A stretch of DNA of 47,162 nt from Desulfovibrionales bacterium (GCA_030156255.1 JASGMV010000029.1:1-47162); one strand, 5' to 3'; shown: positions 1 through 9,313, counted from the first letter of the stretch. Notes: generated by a model not told the origin, from the letters alone. Numbers and translations are program-made.

Positions 1-4
1 GGGC

Positions 5-37
5 GGCGCGGCGTGCAGCCTGCTGCATCGCCGCGCC
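5..37 (-). terminator. Hairpin at window edge, possible terminator
   Basis: A GC-rich stem of about 14 pairs (5-18 with 23-37, one bulged T at 28) closes a four-base loop. It lies just past the stop of the small lipoprotein gene on the minus strand. Any U-run would be outside the window, so the terminator role is a guess from position. Confidence 0.4.
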
Positions 38-44
38 GTTCGGA

Positions 45-425
45 TCAATTGATTTTGGTTTGCGCGACAGGCTCGGGGTAGACGGGATGAAAGGCGATAT
101 CCTGAATGAAGCCTTGCCGGTTCGTGGTAATGGTCACGTCGGTGGTGTACAGGGTTCCGCAGGAGCAGCGAAAGAACGCGATGAAGTAATATTTGAACGT
201 GGTTCCATCCTGCTCTCGGTGATCGAAGGCCAAGTAGTACAGCACTCCATGATCATGGTCCATCGTGGCGCTGTCTTCCATGACTTCGAGAATATGTTTG
301 CCCTTGGCGGCTCCGAGTTGTCTTTCAAACGTGAGTTCGGCGGCCGGCCGCGCGGCGCAGGCGCTGACTGCGCAGGTGATTAGGGCCAGCAAGGCGAAGA
401 TCGCCAATCGACGTGAGGCGTACAT
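45..425 (-). CDS. Small secreted lipoprotein, unknown function
   Basis: This encodes 126 residues starting with a basic, then hydrophobic signal segment (residues 1-22) that ends in a lipobox-like V-S-A-C, so the mature protein is probably lipid-anchored in the envelope. The rest is a small soluble domain with a Cys-Ser-Cys pair near residue 87 and no family I recognise. The start is supported by a GAGGAG ribosome site a few bases upstream. It stands alone, with a hairpin after its stop. An 8-base inverted repeat lies 60-85 bases before the start and could be an operator. Function is not assigned. Confidence 0.75.
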   Translation of the reverse strand: MYASRRLAIFALLALITCAVSACAARPAAELTFERQLGAAKGKHILEVMEDSATMDHDHGVLYYLAFDHREQDGTTFKYYFIAFFRCSCGTLYTTDVTITTNRQGFIQDIAFHPVYPEPVAQTKIN

Positions 426-760
426 GCTGTTCTCCTCTCATGAGCTACAGATTCGCGAGATAAGGTCCGGAAAACATTCAACGGATATGCAAATTCAGCT
501 TTTTTGCATACCGGGTTCTTTTCGATAGCAGCCCGGAGAAAATTTGTAAAAAAGGTCTGGTGACAATTCCGTACCCCCTCGCAACCAGCGCACGCCGCTG
601 CATGCGGCGTGCGTCGTCCAGATCCGACTGCCGATAACGTGTTCATTTTTCAGCTGGATTGCAACCGTTCCGGCACATTTTTTTGCCCTTTAAAGTTGGC
701 TGCCACGACTGCCGATAAGAACATCAACACTTTCTTTTACATCGCTCTTGTTTTTGAGAG
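426..760. other. Divergent intergenic region with dyads and a promoter
   Basis: No credible gene is seen. The region holds an inverted repeat TATGCAAA/TTTGCATA (486-493 and 503-510), a perfect 10-bp hairpin stem with a TGCAT loop (589-598/604-613), and a 13-base direct repeat, CGACTGCCGATAA, at 625-637 and 706-718. The second copy includes the -10 element of a sigma28-type promoter; the first has no matching -35. Confidence 0.6.
691..718 (+). promoter_or_regulatory. Sigma28 (FliA)-type promoter
   Basis: TAAAGTT at 691-697 and GCCGATAA at 711-718 match the flagellar sigma factor consensus (TAAA, about 15 bases, GCCGATAA). The -10 octamer is perfect and the spacer is 16, one longer than ideal. 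The ATG of the downstream gene is 49 bases after the -10. Sequence match only; no expression data. Confidence 0.75.
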
Positions 761-766
761 GTGTTT

Positions 767-1414
767 ATGAAGATTGCAGGCGGCGCGGAGTACGGCCGGA
801 GCGCTTCCTTCGGTCTTTCGCCGAACGCATCGGAACAGGCGAAGAACGTCGAACCAATGGAGCGTTCCTCCAAAAATCTCATGGAGGGCAACTTCGTCCA
901 GCAGCATTACACCCGCTCGAAGTATATTGACGCCCATTTGACCGGCCTTCGTATCAGCAATGAATTTCAAGACAAAATGCAAGGAATCGTAGACTATTAC
1001 TCGTCCCAAAGGTCAGACAACTACGCCGAACTTTGGCTCCTTGGCCGGAAAGCCAGTCGGGCGGTCGGAGATGCGGTGGAAAACGAAGTCGCCAGCTCCG
1101 AGGCAAAGCGGATGGAGAAGGAGCGCGAAGAGTCCGAGGAAACGGCGGCCGAGCGCAATGGGACCGACTCCGAAGAAAACGCCATCAGCGAAATAAACAC
1201 CGCCTCAGAGACGTCCTCCGAGAAGCAAGGCGACGAAAAATCGACGCCGCAGGAGGCGGCGGACGCGGCCAAGGAGAACGTCCGGGATCAGGCGAAAGCC
1301 GTTGCGATCGAACCCGGCGCGCCACAAGGCGCTCGCATCAGCGTTGCTCCAGGCGGCGAAGAAGCGAACTCCGGAGGCGCCGGCGCCGGTTCGAGCCTTG
1401 ATGCTTTTGTGTAG
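767..1414 (+). CDS. Acidic unknown protein, flagellar-type promoter
   Basis: The protein has 215 residues and no signal peptide. The first 100 residues look folded. Roughly residues 100-200 are a low-complexity tract rich in Glu, Ala, Ser and Lys, probably disordered or helical, and the end is Gly/Ala rich. I do not recognise the family. I chose ATG 767 because GAGAGG lies five bases before it; a GTG at 761 in the same frame is the alternative. The sigma28-type promoter at 691-718 suggests expression with late flagellar genes, so a motility or chemotaxis accessory role is possible. Nothing in the protein itself proves that. Confidence 0.75.
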   Translation: MKIAGGAEYGRSASFGLSPNASEQAKNVEPMERSSKNLMEGNFVQQHYTRSKYIDAHLTGLRISNEFQDKMQGIVDYYSSQRSDNYAELWLLGRKASRAVGDAVENEVASSEAKRMEKEREESEETAAERNGTDSEENAISEINTASETSSEKQGDEKSTPQEAADAAKENVRDQAKAVAIEPGAPQGARISVAPGGEEANSGGAGAGSSLDAFV

Positions 1415-1419
1415 AAATT

Positions 1420-1472
1420 CTCGTTCCCGGAGAGAGTCCGCCCGTGGTCCGGGGGCTCTTTCCGGGAACGAG
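1420..1472 (-). terminator. Shared terminator between convergent genes
   Basis: An 11-bp stem, CTCGTTCCCGG (1420-1430) with CCGGGAACGAG (1462-1472), extends inward with further pairs. Read on the minus strand it is followed by a weak T-rich tract, which favours use by ilvC. It also lies right after the plus-strand gene ending at 1414 and may serve both. Confidence 0.6.
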
Positions 1473-1534
1473 ATGATACCGGCGTCAATTCAGTCGATAC
1501 GCCGAGCAAGACGTGATCTTAAGCTGGAATCGCT

Positions 1535-2536
<1,002 letters not shown>

Positions 2537-2549
2537 TCAGGGTATGCGA

Positions 2550-2579
2550 CAAGGGGCTCATTCTGCGACGAGCCCCTTG
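2550..2579 (-). promoter_or_regulatory. Intercistronic hairpin between ilvN and ilvC
   Basis: A perfect 10-bp stem, CAAGGGGCTC with GAGCCCCTTG, around a 10-base loop. No U-run follows it on the minus strand, and the ilvC ribosome site is about 15 bases downstream. It is more likely an mRNA processing or stability structure than a full terminator. That role is inferred. Confidence 0.55.
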
Positions 2580-2626
2580 CGGAATTATTGCATGGCGAGG
2601 CGGTGGAGCCGCCCCGCCCTTCTCTC

Positions 2627-3109
2627 TTATTCCTGCATGGATCGCTTCATGGCCAGCATGCCGGCGCGAGTGATCTCCTTGACGCCGAACCGCTGGAGCA
2701 GCTGGAGCAGCGCTGCAATCTTACCGGCGTCGCCCGTGACCTCCAGAATCAACTCGTCGACGCTGACGTCCACGACCTTGCAGCGGAAGATGTCCACGAT
2801 GCGCAGGATCTCCGCCCGCCGTTCGCCTTCGGCGTTGACCTTGACCAGGCACATTTCGCGCTGGATCGACTTCAGCTCGGTCAGGTCCACAACTTTGATG
2901 GTGGTGATGAGCTTGCGCAACTGTTTGACGATCTGCTCCATGATCTGCTCATCGCCGAACGTGGTGATGGTCATGCGCGAAACGCCTTCCTCCAGGGTGG
3001 GAGCGACGTTCAGCGTTTCAATGTTGAATCCCCGGCCGCTGAAGAGGCCGGCGACCCGGGAAAGCACCCCGGGTTCATTCTCCACAGTGACGGAAAGTAT
3101 GTGTCGCAT
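2627..3109 (-). CDS. ilvN: Acetolactate synthase, small (regulatory) subunit
   Basis: At 160 residues this is the regulatory subunit of acetohydroxyacid synthase, which binds branched-chain amino acids and raises large-subunit activity. The N-terminal ACT domain opens with the family signature (HILSVTVENEPGVLSRVAGLF, residues 3-23, including the ENEPGVL loop). The C-terminal half matches the family's second domain. It starts 9 bases after ilvB stops, so the subunits are co-expressed. The ilvN or ilvH name cannot be fixed from sequence alone. Confidence 0.95.
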   Translation of the reverse strand: MRHILSVTVENEPGVLSRVAGLFSGRGFNIETLNVAPTLEEGVSRMTITTFGDEQIMEQIVKQLRKLITTIKVVDLTELKSIQREMCLVKVNAEGERRAEILRIVDIFRCKVVDVSVDELILEVTGDAGKIAALLQLLQRFGVKEITRAGMLAMKRSMQE

Positions 3110-3118
3110 GGCGGGCTC

Positions 3119-4810
3119 CTAAATCAACAGCATTTCGGTGAGAGAGGCCCCGGCCGGGACCATGGGGTACACGTTCTCCTCTCTGGACACGCGAACGTCG
3201 ACAATGACCGGCTTGTCGATGGCGAATGCCTGCGTCAGCGTCGGGAGGACCTGTTCGGTCTGCGTGACGCGGTAACCGGCCGCACCGTACGCCTCGGCCA
3301 GCATCACGAAGTCAGGCTGTGCATCCATGCAGGTCCAGGAGTAGTTCTTGTTGAAGAAGAGCTCTTGCCACTGCCGCACCATGCCAAGATAGCCGTTGTT
3401 GAGGATGACGATTTTCACCGGCAGGTTATGGCTGACAGCCGTGGCCATCTCCTGAATGTTCATCTGGATGGAGCCGTCGCCGGCGATATCGATGGCCAAT
3501 TTGTCCGGGAACGCCGCCTGGGCGCCGATGGCTGCGGGGAAACCGTAGCCCATGGTGCCCAGCCCTCCGGAGGTCAGGAAGGTGTTGGGTTTGTGGTAGT
3601 GGTAGTACTGGGCGGCCCACATCTGGTTCTGTCCGACCTCGGTGGAGATGATGGCGTCGCCTTTGGTCAGTTCGTAGATGCACTCCACCACGTATTGCGG
3701 TTTGATCTCCGGACCGGTGTTGTCGTATTGCAGGGGCTGGGTCGAGGCCCAGGCCTGGATCTGATCCAACCACCCCTGATTCTTTTCTTTCCACGGCGTG
3801 TCAGTGAGGCGGCCGATCTCCTCGTTCAGAGCGTGGAGCGCCTTCTTGCAGTCGGCTACGATGGGCACCTCGACGTTCACGTTTTTCTGGATCGAGGTGG
3901 GGTCGATGTCGATATGCACGAAGGTCGCCTTCGGCGCGAAGGTGGAGAGCTTGCCCGTCACCCGGTCGTCAAAGCGCGAGCCTACGGCCAAAATGAGATC
4001 GGCGCTGTTGATCGCCATGTTGGCGCGATAGGTGCCGTGCATGCCGAGCATGCCGAGCCACAACGGATCGTTTCCAGGGAAGGCTCCCAGTCCCATCAGC
4101 GTCGAGGTGACAGGCGTCTGGGTGGTCCGCGCAAGCTCGATGAGCTCCTTGTGGGCCTTGGCGGAAATGACTCCGCCGCCGGAGTAGATCACCGGCGTTT
4201 TCGCATTGCTGAGCAGCTCCGCCACCTTTTTGATCTGCTTGACGTGCGGTTCGGTGTGCGGATTGTAGCTGCGCATGTGCATGCTTTTGGGATACCGGAA
4301 TTCCGTGCTGTCGGACAAAACGTCCTTGGGCAGGTCCACCAGCACGGGGCCCGGCCGGCCGGAGGTCGCCAGATAAAACGCCTGCTTGATGGTTTTGGCC
4401 AGGTCGCGCACGTCTTTCACCAGATAGTTGTGCTTGGTGCAGGACCGCGTGATGCCGACGATGTCCACTTCCTGAAAGGCGTCGTTGCCGATAAGCGGCG
4501 TCGGGACCTGCCCGGTGAAGATGACCACGGGGATGGAGTCCATGTAGGCCGTGGCGATGCCGGTCACGATGTTGGTGGCGCCGGGGCCGGACGTCACCAG
4601 ACAGACGCCCGGGGCGCCCGACGCGCGGGCGTAGCCGTCGGCCGCGTGAATCGCTCCCTGTTCGTGGCGGAACAGGATGTGCTTGAAGGGATAGTTCGGC
4701 AGTTCGTGATAGATGCCGATGATCGCGCCTCCGGGGTAGCCGAAGATTGTATCGACTTCCTCTTTGAGAAGGCTTTCCAATAAAATTTGAGCTCCTGTGA
4801 GCTGAGCCAT
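3119..4810 (-). CDS. ilvB: Acetolactate synthase, large (catalytic) subunit
   Basis: A thiamine-diphosphate enzyme of 563 residues that condenses pyruvate with pyruvate or 2-ketobutyrate, the committed step of branched-chain amino acid synthesis. The N-terminal PYR domain has FGYPGG and the catalytic Glu in RHEQGA (about residue 50). The central domain binds FAD in this family. The C-terminal PP domain carries the GDGS...NN cofactor motif. It starts 3 bases after the DUF465 gene, so the ilv genes appear to be at the end of a longer transcript. No leader peptide or T-box was seen in front. Confidence 0.96.
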   Translation of the reverse strand: MAQLTGAQILLESLLKEEVDTIFGYPGGAIIGIYHELPNYPFKHILFRHEQGAIHAADGYARASGAPGVCLVTSGPGATNIVTGIATAYMDSIPVVIFTGQVPTPLIGNDAFQEVDIVGITRSCTKHNYLVKDVRDLAKTIKQAFYLATSGRPGPVLVDLPKDVLSDSTEFRYPKSMHMRSYNPHTEPHVKQIKKVAELLSNAKTPVIYSGGGVISAKAHKELIELARTTQTPVTSTLMGLGAFPGNDPLWLGMLGMHGTYRANMAINSADLILAVGSRFDDRVTGKLSTFAPKATFVHIDIDPTSIQKNVNVEVPIVADCKKALHALNEEIGRLTDTPWKEKNQGWLDQIQAWASTQPLQYDNTGPEIKPQYVVECIYELTKGDAIISTEVGQNQMWAAQYYHYHKPNTFLTSGGLGTMGYGFPAAIGAQAAFPDKLAIDIAGDGSIQMNIQEMATAVSHNLPVKIVILNNGYLGMVRQWQELFFNKNYSWTCMDAQPDFVMLAEAYGAAGYRVTQTEQVLPTLTQAFAIDKPVIVDVRVSREENVYPMVPAGASLTEMLLI

Positions 4811-4813
4811 GTG

Positions 4814-5044
4814 TCAGGCCTCCACTTGACGATATTTATCCAGAAGGAGTTGCAGTTTCGTTTTACCGGCAAGTTTTTTCTTTTTTAGCTCACGTACTTC
4901 CTGTTCTTGGGTCGGGCTGAGATAAGGCTTGGAGTCGTACTTATTCAACATGCGCTCATACTCTACGTGCTGGTGATACAGCGCCATAAGTTCCGCGTCT
5001 TCCTTTCCAAACTGTTCGATGAGCTGAATGTCTCTCTGATCCAT
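4814..5044 (-). CDS. DUF465 (YdcH-like) small protein
   Basis: A 76-residue, highly charged, wholly helical protein of the DUF465/YdcH type: paired short helices with a Lys-rich segment (KKKKLAGK) near the middle. The family has no settled biochemical role. The start follows a clear GGGAGGG ribosome site. It lies 3 bases before ilvB and after DUF167 and DivIVA genes. Co-transcription with ilvB is likely from the spacing, but a functional link to amino acid synthesis is not implied. Confidence 0.85.
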   Translation of the reverse strand: MDQRDIQLIEQFGKEDAELMALYHQHVEYERMLNKYDSKPYLSPTQEQEVRELKKKKLAGKTKLQLLLDKYRQVEA

Positions 5045-5059
5045 GTCAACCCTCCCGTG

Positions 5060-5395
5060 TTATGGTTGATCACCGTCCATGGCCGCAACATCAGGCCAAT
5101 CCGGTGGATTTTGGGATTCGACAATAATCGTCTTGCCTCGGCTGGCGTGGCCGGCCTCGAGTCGGACCTGCGACTTCTTGAGTCCAAGCAGGGAAGCGAG
5201 GAAGGCGACGGCGGCCTTGTTGGCCTTGTTGTCCACGGCCGGAGCGCGAAGACGAAGCTTGAGCCGTCCCTGGTAGAGGCCGACGGCTGCGTCCTGCTTG
5301 GCGCCCGGCTGAATCCAACAGCGCACTTTCCAGCGGCCTTCTCCAGCCTGGTCTGCGTAGTCCGGGCAAGCGGAGCGTCGGTTCGTCGTCTTCAC
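5060..5395 (-). CDS. DUF167 (YggU-like) family protein
   Basis: A 111-residue protein with the DUF167 core: strand QPGAKQDAAVG, then LKLRLRAPAVDNKANKAA, in which the VDxKANKA segment is the family hallmark. Function is unknown in bacteria; YggU is often found beside YggT, as here. It begins with GTG at 5395, overlapping the DivIVA stop as GTGA, so it is translationally coupled. A basic Cys-containing N-terminus of about 20 residues precedes the domain. Confidence 0.88.
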   Translation of the reverse strand: MKTTNRRSACPDYADQAGEGRWKVRCWIQPGAKQDAAVGLYQGRLKLRLRAPAVDNKANKAAVAFLASLLGLKKSQVRLEAGHASRGKTIIVESQNPPDWPDVAAMDGDQP

Positions 5396-5892
5396 TCCGC
5401 CTGCTTCAAGTAGGTGACTTTGGCTTCTTGGACCTCCAGCTTCTCGGCCTCCGGATCCATTTCCAATAGTCGGAAATGGGTGGTCAGAAGTCCTTTGAGC
5501 TGAGTCTCGAACTGCAGGCGCTGGCGCTTGAGTTCGAGAATGTCCTCGTGGACCTGGGCCTGCCGGCTGTGCGCTTGGCGAATCATTTCCTGGCCTTTGG
5601 CGTTGGCCTCGTCCAGAATGAGCTCCGCCTCCTTGCGGGCTTGCGCCTTGAGATCGTCCACCATCTTCTGGGTGGTGATCAGGGTGTCCCGCAGGGTCTC
5701 CTCCCTTTGCCGGTAGTCCTTGAGAGCGGACTGCATGTGGTCCAGCCGTTGTTTCATGGCGCGGCGCTCTTCCGCGGCTTTGCCCAATACTTCGGCCAGC
5801 TCCATCAGCAGCTGATCCACCTCGTCGCGGCTGTAGCCCATGAGACGGGTGGAAAATTTCTTGTTGATCAGATCGATCTTGGACAATGTCAT
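5392..5892 (-). CDS. DivIVA-domain coiled-coil protein
   Basis: 166 residues. The N-terminal 50 residues match a DivIVA/GpsB-type membrane-targeting domain: a DLINKKFSTRLMGYSRDEVDQLL segment (residues 7-29) with the usual F-x-x-x-x-x-GY-x-x-x-EVD pattern. A long coiled coil follows to about residue 140. Such proteins bind curved membrane and organise the cell pole or division site in Gram-positive bacteria; in deltaproteobacteria the role is less clear. It sits four bases after yggT and overlaps the DUF167 start, an envelope/division-type cluster joined to the ilv genes. Confidence 0.9.
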   Translation of the reverse strand: MTLSKIDLINKKFSTRLMGYSRDEVDQLLMELAEVLGKAAEERRAMKQRLDHMQSALKDYRQREETLRDTLITTQKMVDDLKAQARKEAELILDEANAKGQEMIRQAHSRQAQVHEDILELKRQRLQFETQLKGLLTTHFRLLEMDPEAEKLEVQEAKVTYLKQAE

Positions 5893-5896
5893 GTCA

Positions 5897-6199
5897 TCAT
5901 CCCCCCACCAGCATTCTGGCGGCCAAATCGTATAAGTTGCCGACCACCACGGTTTTCAGGGCCATAACGACCAGAATAACCACGATGGGAGACAAATCAA
6001 AGCCTCCGGCCACGACAAAAGGCAACAAACGCCGAATGCGGTACAGAACCGGTTCTGTTACAGCGTATAGAAAACGTACGATGGGGTTGTAGGGATCAGG
6101 GCGCACCCAGCTGAGAAGAGCGGAAATAATCACAATCCACATGTAGGCGGAGAGAAGCCAATCCAGAATCTGAGCGATAGCGAGAATGAGGCGGCCCAT
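5897..6199 (-). CDS. YggT family integral membrane protein
   Basis: 100 residues with two long hydrophobic blocks (about 3-30 and 68-92) around a conserved loop containing SWVRPDPYNPIVRFLY, the YggT signature. The family is in the inner membrane and has been connected with osmotic stress, fission and photosystem or division-ring distribution, without a defined activity. A TAAGGAGG ribosome site gives a firm start. The 103 bases upstream separate it from the HAD gene and probably hold a promoter, though I could not pick one confidently. Confidence 0.9.
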   Translation of the reverse strand: MGRLILAIAQILDWLLSAYMWIVIISALLSWVRPDPYNPIVRFLYAVTEPVLYRIRRLLPFVVAGGFDLSPIVVILVVMALKTVVVGNLYDLAARMLVGG

Positions 6200-6302
6200 T
6201 GTTCCTCCTTAAAGCGCCGCGATCAGCGGAACGCTGCGGCCGGTTCAACTTCTTTCTGACAAAATTGCATACCACTTGCCGTAAATCAAGAACTTTTCCC
6301 CG

Positions 6303-6989
6303 TCACGCCCGGGAGGACGCCTCCCTGTCTCGCAACACCTGTACGAACAGACGACGCAGATCTACAAAATCTTCAATCAACATCTCTGCTTGCAGCTTGG
6401 GGTTCTTGTATGACCAGAAGCGCACTCCCGCCTGTTCCGCCGCCTGTTGGTCCAAGGAGGAGTCGCCGATGTAGGCGGCCTGGCGGGGTTGCATATTCCA
6501 AGAACGTAAAATGTAGTGCATACTCTCCGGATGCGGTTTGGACTGGCTCACCTTGGCGGCCGTCATCACCGGCGAGAAAAAGCCGAACAGCCCCAGATGG
6601 CTGAGCAGCAGCTCCATGGTGTTGGTGCGGTTGGTGTTTACGGCCATCGGGACGCCATGGAAGCGCAAGAGCGACAGGAGGGAGATCAGGCCGGGTTCGA
6701 TCTTGATATACGGCAGCAGGTCCCGATAGTCGGATTGGCGGTTCAACTCCAAGGCCTCGTCGACGCGTTCCGGCGGCAAAATGCGGGCCAGGGAGCGAGA
6801 GACGCTTTGTGCATGGGAGTACTCTTCTTCTTCCCTGGTCATCGGCGGCAACCCGTAGCGCTTTTTGAACGAATTGTAGAAGACGACGTTGGCCTGGAAG
6901 GAGTCCACCATCACCCCGTCGCAATCAAAGATCACGCCGCGCACGTCCCGAACCTGGTCCGCGCTCGTCGACTTTCCAATACGGATCAT
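6303..6989 (-). CDS. HAD-superfamily phosphatase
   Basis: A 228-residue haloacid-dehalogenase-type hydrolase. Motif I is FDCDGV near residue 21 (nucleophile Asp and general acid Asp), motif II is NTNRT, motif III the Lys of SKPHPE, and motif IV GDSSLD. A helical cap follows motif I, so it is the small-molecule phosphatase type (phosphoglycolate phosphatase or beta-phosphoglucomutase-like); the substrate cannot be told. Its ATG overlaps the previous gene's TGA (ATGA at 6986-6989), so it is coupled to the unknown gene upstream. Confidence 0.9.
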   Translation of the reverse strand: MIRIGKSTSADQVRDVRGVIFDCDGVMVDSFQANVVFYNSFKKRYGLPPMTREEEEYSHAQSVSRSLARILPPERVDEALELNRQSDYRDLLPYIKIEPGLISLLSLLRFHGVPMAVNTNRTNTMELLLSHLGLFGFFSPVMTAAKVSQSKPHPESMHYILRSWNMQPRQAAYIGDSSLDQQAAEQAGVRFWSYKNPKLQAEMLIEDFVDLRRLFVQVLRDREASSRA

Positions 6990-7807
6990 CCGCTCTCCCC
7001 TTTCTTTGCGTCCGCCAGGACGATCTCCAATATCTTGTCGAGCCAGGGACCGGGAAAATATTTTGCTTTGGGCGCAAGCGAGCCCGCGCCGCGGATGCGT
7101 CCCGGTTCGATTTGTTCGAACCCCGCGTCGACGAGCTCCCGAAAAATTTCTTCGTCCGCGGCGGCGAGCTGCGTCCCTGCCGGAGCGAACGCCCAGACGG
7201 CCGAAAGCACGGCGGCCCAGTCCGTGGGCGTTTCGTCCTCTTCAATCGTCAAATTGGACAGCGTCTTGCCCGTAGCGACAACCGTACGCTCCAGGGCGTC
7301 CTCACTATCTTCGCGGCCCTCGTCTGGACCGGACAGGCCGAGGTCGAAGCCGCTGAATCCTTCCGCCACTTTCCGTTGCAGGCTTCGGGTTTCCAACCGA
7401 TTGATTTCCTGTCCATACGCCAGCAAAAGAGCCAGTTGGGCGCGAATCAGGGTTTGATGGTCCGAAGGCTCGCCGTCGGGCGCCGGAGGCGCCGGTTCGC
7501 CCGCCGTTCGCTGTAAAATTTCCCTGGTCAATTGGCGCGTGGTCTCCACTCGGACGGCCGGTTTGTCCGGCGAAGCAAGATAAAACGCCAGATCGGAGGG
7601 ACGCTTGAAGTTCGAGCCGAAGCCCATGAACTCCTTTAAGGCCCGAGACGCCGCCGCGCCCGTCAAGGGCAGATTCGGGGGGCGGTAGCATTCCAGAGAT
7701 TCATCCGCCATGCCGGGATCGAGGAATCGGGCCCCAGGGACCGAATCGCCGGGCCAGAGTTCAGGGTGCATGGTCGGAAAATGCAACACGAGCGATGGGT
7801 TGCTCAT
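6986..7807 (-). CDS. Conserved unknown protein in HAD operon
   Basis: 273 residues, soluble, without signal peptide. It begins MSNPSLVLHF and has two parts: an N-terminal domain (1-165) with a proline/charged linker near 115-130, and a helical C-terminal region. I do not recognise the family. The frame runs upstream to 8113, but I chose ATG 7807 because it overlaps the stop of the preceding gene as ATGA and the extra 102 residues are low-quality, Arg-rich shadow sequence. Position between a Cys-rich protein and a HAD phosphatase, all overlapping, indicates one functional unit. Confidence 0.75.
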   Translation of the reverse strand: MSNPSLVLHFPTMHPELWPGDSVPGARFLDPGMADESLECYRPPNLPLTGAAASRALKEFMGFGSNFKRPSDLAFYLASPDKPAVRVETTRQLTREILQRTAGEPAPPAPDGEPSDHQTLIRAQLALLLAYGQEINRLETRSLQRKVAEGFSGFDLGLSGPDEGREDSEDALERTVVATGKTLSNLTIEEDETPTDWAAVLSAVWAFAPAGTQLAAADEEIFRELVDAGFEQIEPGRIRGAGSLAPKAKYFPGPWLDKILEIVLADAKKGESG

Positions 7808-8235
7808 GACTCTCCCTTTGACTCCATTGGTTTGAAATACCGACATTTCCCTTCGCACTTCGGCAAAGCGGCCAGACACAGTCCGTCCAGTTGCCGAGCG
7901 CACTCCGGCGGGCCGGCGCAACCGGTGGGAGCAAAATGAGCGCATTGACGCTCCAGCTGAAGCAACCTCCCCAGTTTCTTCCGCCACAGTTCCGAGGTGG
8001 TTTTTTCGTCGAGTCCAAAGGCTTCGGCCCGGAGAAGGAACGTATCGTGCTCGCGCATCCAGATTTTGATCGGTTCGCATTGATGGTGCGGATTCAGGCC
8101 TGGATTGAGCCATTCTTCATACATGCAGCAGCCTGTGTGATAGTATCGGCAATCTCCGCCGGGAAGCCTGCAGAGTTGAGCCGGACCGTTTTTTTTCATG
8201 GAGATGTCCACATGTTCGAAGCCGTGTGCGGCCAT
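7804..8235 (-). CDS. Cysteine-rich protein, probable metal or cluster binder
   Basis: 143 residues with 11 cysteines in two clusters: QLCRLPGGDC...GCC...HHQC in the first half and CAHFAPTGC...EC...LC...KCEGKC in the second. This spacing suggests zinc or iron-sulfur binding, or a methyltransferase-like Cys-rich fold, but no known family is clear. The start is uncertain: ATG 8235 is used; ATG 8199 (before KKNGPAQ) and a TTG at 8322 are alternatives, none with a strong ribosome site. It overlaps the next gene by ATGA. Confidence 0.65.
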   Translation of the reverse strand: MAAHGFEHVDISMKKNGPAQLCRLPGGDCRYYHTGCCMYEEWLNPGLNPHHQCEPIKIWMREHDTFLLRAEAFGLDEKTTSELWRKKLGRLLQLERQCAHFAPTGCAGPPECARQLDGLCLAALPKCEGKCRYFKPMESKGES

Positions 8236-8412
8236 GTGATAGGCGGAAATCGGGTATGTTGCAAGGATCGATTTCGGAGTTGTCCCAACGCCTTGACCTT
8301 CGAGGCCGCCAGGGTGTATCAATCAATAGACAACCGTTGGGGTGGAAGGGGTTTCGTAATCTGAAACGAACAAACGCCGCGGCGCCCGCAACGGGAGAAT
8401 GGAGGCCAATGA

Positions 8413-8601
8413 ATGATAGGCGGAATCGGCATTTGGGAGCTTTTGCTCATTTTGGTCATCGTGTTGATCATCTTTGGCGCCAATAAGTTGCCGGAAATCG
8501 GCGGCGGGCTTGGCCGGGCCATCAAGAATTTCAAAAAGGCGACAGGCGAGCCTGAAGAAATCGACGTAACGCCGGACAAAGATAAAAAAGCAGACGAATA
8601 A
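8413..8601 (+). CDS. tatA: Sec-independent translocase protein TatA/E
   Basis: A 62-residue subunit of the twin-arginine export channel in the inner membrane. It has one N-terminal transmembrane segment (about 5-21), the conserved [14 protein letters not shown] hinge (residues 21-34), an amphipathic helix with F-K-K, and a charged tail. GGAGG seven bases before ATG 8413 fixes the start; an out-of-frame ATG overlaps at 8409. It is monocistronic here, transcribed away from the Cys-rich gene and followed by a strong terminator. tatB and tatC are not in the window. Confidence 0.95.
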   Translation: MIGGIGIWELLLILVIVLIIFGANKLPEIGGGLGRAIKNFKKATGEPEEIDVTPDKDKKADE

Positions 8602-8647
8602 GTCGAACAACAACCAACCGCCGCCGCGAAATTTTTGCGACGCAACG

Positions 8648-8678
8648 CCCCGGAAGTCTCAGACTCCGGGGTTTTTTT
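8648..8678 (+). terminator. Rho-independent terminator of tatA
   Basis: CCCCGGA...TCCGGGG with an inner AGTCT/AGACT pairing and one bulge, followed directly by seven T residues. A textbook terminator 46 bases after the tatA stop. Confidence 0.9.
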
Positions 8679-8698
8679 CGCCCCGCTACTCCGTTCCG

Positions 8699-9268
8699 TC
8701 AGTCATGATGCGGAACGTACTGGAGTCCCTGGCGCACATACTGGGCGCCGGACAAGAACGTCAGCCCCGCGGCGAGGACGCACAGTCCGACGGCGAACCC
8801 ATTGGTTTTCCATTCAAAAGCATTGACTGTCAGCAAATACAGCACAAGTAGAATTTGCACCGCCGTGGTGACTTTGGAGAGCCAGGACGGCGCAAGCCGC
8901 CCTACCAGATTGACGCCCATGGACATCAACAAGGCGTACCCGCCCAGAATGATTACGTCTCGCGTCACCACGAGAACGGCGAGCCAACTCGGGGCGAGGT
9001 CCGCCAGCCCTAGGCAGATAAAAGCGGTGTTCAGAAGGAATTTGTCGGCGATGGGGTCCAGAATGGCGCCCAGCCGTGATTTTTGATCGAGAACTCTGGC
9101 CAGAAATCCGTCCAGGCAGTCCGTTACTCCGGCCAGGGCGAAAATGATCCACGTCGCCAGATGGCGCTCGTTCACAAAGGCCGCGACAAAGGCCGGAGTC
9201 AGGGCTATCCTCGCCACCGTGAGCGCGTTGGGGATCGTCCAGGCTGAGCCGCCTCGCTGTTCGATCAC
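8699..9268 (-). CDS. pgsA: CDP-alcohol phosphatidyltransferase, PgsA-like
   Basis: 189 residues with several transmembrane helices and the full CDP-alcohol transferase motif: DCLDGFLAR (about residues 49-57), then a Gly, and DPIAD downstream. This family joins CDP-diacylglycerol to an alcohol; length and motif context best fit CDP-diacylglycerol:glycerol-3-phosphate 3-phosphatidyltransferase, which makes phosphatidylglycerophosphate at the inner membrane. The start is GTG 9268, nine bases after AAGGAG. Substrate specificity is inferred from family resemblance, so PgsA is probable rather than certain. Confidence 0.88.
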   Translation of the reverse strand: MIEQRGGSAWTIPNALTVARIALTPAFVAAFVNERHLATWIIFALAGVTDCLDGFLARVLDQKSRLGAILDPIADKFLLNTAFICLGLADLAPSWLAVLVVTRDVIILGGYALLMSMGVNLVGRLAPSWLSKVTTAVQILLVLYLLTVNAFEWKTNGFAVGLCVLAAGLTFLSGAQYVRQGLQYVPHHD

Positions 9269-9313
9269 TCACCGCTCCTTCGTTCGGAATGCTGCATGGT
9301 TGCCGCCCGCGCG

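Noticed and set aside
630-637. First GCCGATAA copy as another sigma28 promoter
   Set aside because: No TAAA-like -35 element at the expected distance upstream.
671-686. CGGCAC...TTGCC, resembling a sigma54 promoter
   Set aside because: GG and GC are 11 bases apart instead of 10 and the first T is missing; the overlapping sigma28 site is a better match.
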